This document shows positions 31,807 to 35,383 of a DNA stretch of 35,383 bases, in pieces; position 1 is the stretch's first letter, and each line of letters begins with the position of its first letter. The notes beneath the pieces were generated by a model. That model was given only the letters and a program-made list of their open reading frames with translations. It made no database searches and had not been told where the DNA came from. The stretch is from Streptomyces varsoviensis. GTDB lineage: Bacteria > Actinomycetota > Actinomycetes > Streptomycetales > Streptomycetaceae. The stretch lies in the NCBI RefSeq assembly GCF_000718635.1, contig NZ_JOBF01000040.1, forward strand, positions 1 through 35,383, written 5' to 3'. The translations under genes were made by a program, and so were the position numbers.

Positions 31807-33246
31807 CTACTCCTCGCGCTGCGTCTTACGAGTGTGCAACTGCCGTGCGACCTCGGCGATCGAGCCCGACAGCGACGGGTACACGGTGAACGCGTTGGCG
31901 ATCTGCTCCACCGTCAGGTTGTTGTCGACGGCGATCGAGATCGGGTGGATCAACTCGCTGGCCCGCGGCGCGACCACCACGCCGCCGACCACGATGCCGG
32001 TGCCCGGGCGGCAGAACAGTTTCACGAATCCGTCCCGGATGCCCTGCATCTTCGCGCGGGCATTGCGCAGCAGCGGAAGCTTCACCACGCGCGCGTCGAT
32101 CCGGCCGTTGTCCACGTCCGCCTGCGTGTAACCGACGGTCGCAATCTCCGGGTCCGTAAATACGTTCGCGGATACCGCCTTGAGATTGAGCGGAGTGACC
32201 GCGTCCCCCAGGAAGTGATACATGGCGATACGGCCCTGCATCGCCGCGACCGACGCCAGCGCGAACACGCCGGTGCAGTCGCCGGCCGCGTACACGCCCG
32301 GCGCACTGGTGCGCGAGACCTTGTCGGTCCAGATGTGCCCGGAATCCTTCAGCCGGACCCCGGCCTCCTCCAGGCCCATGCCGACGGTATTCGGAATGGA
32401 GCCGACCGCCATCAGGCAGTGCGTACCGGAAATCACCCGGCCGTCCGCCAGCGTGACCTCCACCCGCTCCCCCACCCGCTTCGCGGACTGGGCGCGGGAG
32501 CGCGCCATCACATTCATGCCGCGCCGCCGGAACACGTCCTCCAGCACCGCCGCGGCGTCCGGGTCCTCGCCCGGCAGCACCCGGTCACGGCTGGAGACCA
32601 GCGTCACCTTCGAGCCGAGCGCCTGGTACGCGCCGGCGAACTCCGCGCCCGTGACGCCGGAGCCGACCACGATGAGCTCCTCGGGAAGCTCCTCCAGGTC
32701 GTACACCTGCGTCCAGTTGAGTATCCGCTCGCCGTCCGGCAGCGCGTCCGGGATCTCCCGCGGGTGCGCGCCCGTCGCGATCAGCACCGCGTCCGCGGTC
32801 AGCGTCTCCTCGGAGCCGTCCGCCGCCCGTACGATCACCGTCCGCGAACCGTCGGGCGCCTGGTCCGGCTCCACCCGGCCGCGACCGCGCATCACGCGCG
32901 CGCCCGCGCGCGTGACGGACGCGGTGATGTCGTGCGACTGCGCCAGCGCCAGGCGCTTCACCCGCCGGTTCACCTTGCCCAGGTCCACCCCGACGACGCG
33001 GGCCACCTGCTCCAGCGGCGGCGTGTCGTCCGCGACGATGATCCCCAGCTCCTCGTACGAGGAGTCGAAGGTCGTCATCACCTCAGCCGTCGCGATGAGA
33101 GTCTTCGAGGGCACGCAGTCGGTCAGCACCGACGCGCCGCCCAAACCGTCGCAGTCGACGACGGTCACCTCCGCGCCGAGCTGCGCGCCCACCAGCGCCG
33201 CTTCATAGCCGCCGGGTCCGCCACCGATGATCACGATCCGAGTCAC
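31807..33246 (-). CDS. NAD(P)H-quinone dehydrogenase, Lpd-like flavoprotein
   Basis: This 479-residue protein has the dihydrolipoamide dehydrogenase fold: FAD-binding IIGGGPGGYEAAL (5-18), NAD-binding VVGSGVTGAEFAG (about 180), second FAD segment GVYAAGDCTGVFALA (about 305) and the dimerisation domain. The redox-active CxxxxC of Lpd is missing: the segment reads GGASVLTDCVPSK, with Ser39 in place of the first Cys and only Cys44 kept, and the C-terminal His-Glu pair is not apparent. This matches the mycobacterial LpdA (Rv3303c) class, which reduces quinones. The GTG at 33246 is set by GACAAT ending 7 bases before it; an ATG three codons upstream (33255) overlaps that box. Confidence 0.93.
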   Translation of the reverse strand: MTRIVIIGGGPGGYEAALVGAQLGAEVTVVDCDGLGGASVLTDCVPSKTLIATAEVMTTFDSSYEELGIIVADDTPPLEQVARVVGVDLGKVNRRVKRLALAQSHDITASVTRAGARVMRGRGRVEPDQAPDGSRTVIVRAADGSEETLTADAVLIATGAHPREIPDALPDGERILNWTQVYDLEELPEELIVVGSGVTGAEFAGAYQALGSKVTLVSSRDRVLPGEDPDAAAVLEDVFRRRGMNVMARSRAQSAKRVGERVEVTLADGRVISGTHCLMAVGSIPNTVGMGLEEAGVRLKDSGHIWTDKVSRTSAPGVYAAGDCTGVFALASVAAMQGRIAMYHFLGDAVTPLNLKAVSANVFTDPEIATVGYTQADVDNGRIDARVVKLPLLRNARAKMQGIRDGFVKLFCRPGTGIVVGGVVVAPRASELIHPISIAVDNNLTVEQIANAFTVYPSLSGSIAEVARQLHTRKTQREE

Positions 33247-33253
33247 GTACTCC

Positions 33254-33259
33254 ATTGTC
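33254..33259 (-). promoter_or_regulatory. -10 element, leaderless quinone dehydrogenase mRNA
   Basis: GACAAT on the minus strand ends 7 bases before the GTG at 33246. The gene is divergent from the cyclotransferase gene, whose own -10 is 90 bases away. Confidence 0.5.
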
Positions 33260-33349
33260 CCGCACCCGCCACGAGGTCTCCGCCCGGGGCCCTCCGTCCG
33301 GGCCCTCACCCGAGCGTGCCACCACAAATGCCGTCCCGCCTCACTCCCG

Positions 33350-33355
33350 TACCCT
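33350..33355 (+). promoter_or_regulatory. -10 element, leaderless cyclotransferase mRNA
   Basis: TACCCT ends 7 bases before the ATG at 33363; no ribosome site is present. Confidence 0.6.
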
Positions 33356-33362
33356 CAGAACC

Positions 33363-33800
33363 ATGTCGCTCTACGCCGCGTACGCCGGCAACCTCGACGC
33401 GCGGCTGATGTCCCGCCGCGCACCGCACTCGCCGCTGCGCGGCACCGGCTGGCTGACCGACTGGCGGCTGACCTTCGGCGGCGAGCAGATGGGCTGGGAG
33501 GGAGCGCTGGCCACCATCGTCGAGGCGCCCCGCTCCCAGGTCTTCGTCGCGCTGTACGACATCGCCCCGATGGACGAGGAGTCCATGGACCGCTGGGAGG
33601 GTGTCGGCCTCGACATCTACCGGCGGATGCGGGTACGCGTGCACACGCTGGACGGCGAGGAGGCCGCCTGGCTGTACGTGCTCAACGGGTACGAGGGCGG
33701 GCTGCCCTCCGCCCGCTACCTCGGCGAGCTCGCCGACGCCGCCGAGTCCGCGGGCGCGCCCCACGACTACGTGATGGAGCTGCGCAAACGACCCTGCTGA
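33363..33800 (+). CDS. Gamma-glutamylcyclotransferase family protein
   Basis: This 145-residue protein has the GGCT/AIG2 fold. It starts [20 protein letters not shown], the Y-x-Y/A-GNL loop that in the family is YGSN, and continues with [32 protein letters not shown] and the acidic pair [19 protein letters not shown], where a Glu is the expected catalytic base. The family releases 5-oxoproline from gamma-glutamyl compounds, but the altered N-terminal loop means the true substrate may differ. The start is set by the leaderless -10. The toxin-fold gene follows 65 bases later on the same strand. Confidence 0.88.
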   Translation: MSLYAAYAGNLDARLMSRRAPHSPLRGTGWLTDWRLTFGGEQMGWEGALATIVEAPRSQVFVALYDIAPMDEESMDRWEGVGLDIYRRMRVRVHTLDGEEAAWLYVLNGYEGGLPSARYLGELADAAESAGAPHDYVMELRKRPC

Positions 33801-33865
33801 GGTGCGCGTACGACCGTACACTCGGCGCACGACGGGGCCGGAAGGGACCGGAAGGGGAGGGCACT

Positions 33866-34141
33866 ATGCCCACGTACCAGGTGTACTTCACCGAACAGGC
33901 CGGGGTGGCCCGCGACCGCCTCGACGACCAGCAGCGGGCCGCCTTCGACAAAGGCATCTCGCTGCTCGCCCGCGACCCGTTCCCCGCCCTCTCCCGCCCG
34001 ATAAGCGCGACCGGCGACGACAGGACCATTCGGCTGACGCAGAACATCCTGGTGGAGTACACGGTCAGCATGGGGCGGCTGCTCGTCTTCATCGTCGAGG
34101 TCTTCAACGACAAGGACATTTTCGTACGGGACGCGGACTGA
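33866..34141 (+). CDS. RelE/ParE-fold protein without an antitoxin partner
   Basis: This 91-residue protein has the pattern of the RelE/ParE toxin superfamily: [20 protein letters not shown], a helical hairpin, an RP-x-S turn, then the beta strands [17 protein letters not shown] and [17 protein letters not shown]. The ATG at 33866 has GGAGG 6 bases upstream. No antitoxin-sized gene lies on either side: upstream is the cyclotransferase and downstream a terminator. The usual basic catalytic residues of RelE are not evident, so it may be a domesticated or inactive member. It lies in an otherwise conserved housekeeping block. Confidence 0.75.
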   Translation: MPTYQVYFTEQAGVARDRLDDQQRAAFDKGISLLARDPFPALSRPISATGDDRTIRLTQNILVEYTVSMGRLLVFIVEVFNDKDIFVRDAD

Positions 34142-34172
34142 GGGGGGCTCGCCCGGCGGCGAGCCCCCCTCA
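34139..34172 (+). terminator. Terminator after the toxin-fold gene
   Basis: TGAGGGGGGCTCGCC (34139-34153) pairs perfectly over 15 bases with 34158-34172 across a CGGC loop. The stem includes the stop codon itself. Confidence 0.92.
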
Positions 34173-34292
34173 CGCGACCGGCCGCACCCGGCCGGCGACC
34201 TCCAGTCCCCGGCCCCCGTACCCGTCCGCACCCATCCGCCCCCTCCGCACCCCTGTCACCAGCGACATCTACGCGCGTAGGGGATTTCCGGC

Positions 34293-34298
34293 TACCCT
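34293..34298 (+). promoter_or_regulatory. -10 element, leaderless PNP mRNA
   Basis: TACCCT ends 7 bases before the GTG at 34306; no ribosome site is present. Confidence 0.6.
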
Positions 34299-34305
34299 CG
34301 TCCGC

Positions 34306-35130
34306 GTGAACGCATCAGTTACTCCGGAGATCCAGGGCGACGACCCCTACGCCGCCGCCGACGCCGCCGCCGCACGCCTGCGCGAGCTCACCGGCGCCGA
34401 GACCCACGACGTGGCCCTGGTCATGGGCTCCGGCTGGGTACCCGCGACCGACGCGCTCGGCACCGCCGAGCACGAGTTCCCGGTCACCGAGCTGCCCGGC
34501 TTCCCGCCGCCCGCCGTCGCGGGCCACGCCGGCACGATCCGCTCGTACCGGATCAAGGACAAGCGGGCCCTCGTCTTCCTCGGCCGCACGCACTACTACG
34601 AGGGGCGGGGCGTCGCCGCCGTGGCGCACGGCGTACGGACCGCCGTCGCCGCCGGCTGCAAGACCATCGTCCTCACCAACGGCTGCGGCGGGCTCCGCCA
34701 GGGCATGCGCCCTGGTCAGCCGGTGCTGATCAGCGACCACATCAACCTCACGGCCACGTCCCCCATCGTGGGGGCCAATTTCGTCGACCTGACAGACCTG
34801 TACTCGCCGCGGCTGCGGGCCCTGTGCCAGGAGGTCGACCCCAGCCTTGAGGAAGGCGTGTACGCCCAGTTCCCCGGCCCGCACTACGAGACTCCGGCCG
34901 AGATCACCATGGCCCGCGTGATCGGGGCGGACCTGGTCGGCATGTCCACCACCCTCGAAGCGATCGCCGCGCGCGAGGCCGGGGCCGAGGTGCTCGGCAT
35001 CTCCCTGGTCACCAACCTCGCCGCCGGCATGACGGGCGAACCCCTCAACCACGAGGAAGTCCTCCAGGCCGGCCGCGACTCCGCCGCCCGCATGGGCAGC
35101 CTCCTGGCCAAGGTCCTGGACCGCCTGTAA
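34306..35130 (+). CDS. Purine nucleoside phosphorylase (trimeric type)
   Basis: This 274-residue cytosolic enzyme splits inosine and guanosine (and their deoxy forms) with phosphate, for purine salvage. The family-2 (human-like) pattern is complete: [12 protein letters not shown] (phosphate Ser), [45 protein letters not shown], the purine-site region [17 protein letters not shown] and [20 protein letters not shown], ending with [18 protein letters not shown], where Asn is the purine-binding residue. The GTG start is fixed by the leaderless -10; upstream frame is open but non-coding. The 3' flank holds a 47-bp repeat array leading into the second stem-loop element. Confidence 0.95.
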   Translation: MNASVTPEIQGDDPYAAADAAAARLRELTGAETHDVALVMGSGWVPATDALGTAEHEFPVTELPGFPPPAVAGHAGTIRSYRIKDKRALVFLGRTHYYEGRGVAAVAHGVRTAVAAGCKTIVLTNGCGGLRQGMRPGQPVLISDHINLTATSPIVGANFVDLTDLYSPRLRALCQEVDPSLEEGVYAQFPGPHYETPAEITMARVIGADLVGMSTTLEAIAAREAGAEVLGISLVTNLAAGMTGEPLNHEEVLQAGRDSAARMGSLLAKVLDRL

Positions 35131-35170
35131 CCACCGGTGGGGTGCGGGTTGTGGTGCCACGTCCGTGGGC

Positions 35171-35311
35171 GGGTGCGGGGTCGGGGCCTACGGGGTGGGG
35201 TGGCGACGTGTGCGGGTGGGTGCGGGGTCGGGCCCTACGGGGTGGTGTGGCGAGGTGTGTGGGTGGGTGCGGGGTCGGGGCCTACGGGGTGGGGTCCTCC
35301 ACCGCATATTT
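35171..35311 (+). repeat. 47-bp tandem repeat, three units
   Basis: GGGTGCGGGGTCGGG(G/C)CCTACG begins at 35171, 35218 and 35265 with an exact 47-base period. The last unit runs into the stem-loop element. A single diverged unit sits in the same position before copy 1 (25265). Confidence 0.92.
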
Positions 35312-35383
35312 ACGGGCCGCAAACCCGGCATCCAGCAGTGCCCCGGAACTTCGGCCCACAAATACACGTCAGCGTTCCGGACC
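35286..35383. repeat. Dispersed stem-loop element, copy 2 (cut by window end)
   Basis: Inner arms CGCATATTTACGGGCCG (35303-35319) and CGGCCCACAAATACACG (35353-35369) and the loop segment ACCCGGCATCC match copy 1. The outer stem is broken by three mismatches then pairs GGTCC with GGACC at the window end. The T-to-C change in the left arm leaves a G-U pair in minus-strand RNA. The loop holds its own GGCA-N8-TGCC hairpin. It lies about 155 bases after the PNP stop. Confidence 0.85.

Overview
The window is chromosomal DNA of a Streptomyces-type actinomycete. G+C is very high, so nearly every frame is open on both strands; GTG starts and AGGAGG-type ribosome sites are common, and many -10 hexamers sit 6-8 bases before a start codon (leaderless mRNAs). 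The gene order hutH - GGDEF protein - crotonase - (insert) - cya - birA - pccB - pccE - (insert) - maf - (insert) - accA2 - (insert) - deoR-type regulator - lpdA-like reductase - GGCT - toxin-fold protein - PNP matches, from memory, the S. coelicolor SCO4932 to SCO4917 segment. No rRNA, tRNA, IS element, prophage, CRISPR array or origin was seen.

Layout. 0-7.9 kb is an accessory arm: a secreted protein, a SAM methyltransferase diverging from an AraC regulator, a DUF2786 protein, a GNAT acetyltransferase, an L,D-transpeptidase lipoprotein, an acidic protein and an LADTG sortase substrate. 8-16.9 kb is mostly minus strand: hutH, a diguanylate cyclase (cdgE), a crotonase, a CYTH-domain protein with an XRE regulator and two small coupled plus-strand genes, class III adenylate cyclase (cya) and biotin ligase (birA). 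17-28.4 kb holds acyl-CoA carboxylase genes (pccB, pccE and, 7.5 kb on, accA2), interrupted by a 42-aa membrane ORF, a P450, an orphan FtsX-type permease, maf, a small secreted protein, an IclR regulator and a 4-TM protein. 28.4-35.4 kb holds a TetR regulator, a PrmC-related methyltransferase behind a possible ATT-started leader ORF, a DeoR regulator, a quinone-reductase flavoprotein, GGCT, a lone RelE/ParE-fold protein and a purine nucleoside phosphorylase.

How genes connect. BirA biotinylates AccA2, which with PccB and PccE forms an acyl/propionyl-CoA carboxylase feeding methylmalonyl-CoA into branched lipids and polyketides. cdgE, the CYTH gene and cya place three nucleotide-signalling families within 6 kb. 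HutH opens histidine breakdown.

The most unusual material is non-coding: (i) a dispersed stem-loop element of about 100 bp present twice exactly 10 kb apart (25286-25392 and 35286 to the window end), with conserved loop sequence and base changes that keep pairing on the minus-strand RNA; (ii) a possible ATT-initiated leader peptide whose stop codon sits in a hairpin loop ahead of the PrmC-like gene; (iii) many local minisatellites, several of which duplicate the 3' end of the neighbouring gene (AraC, hutH) or its promoter (GNAT).
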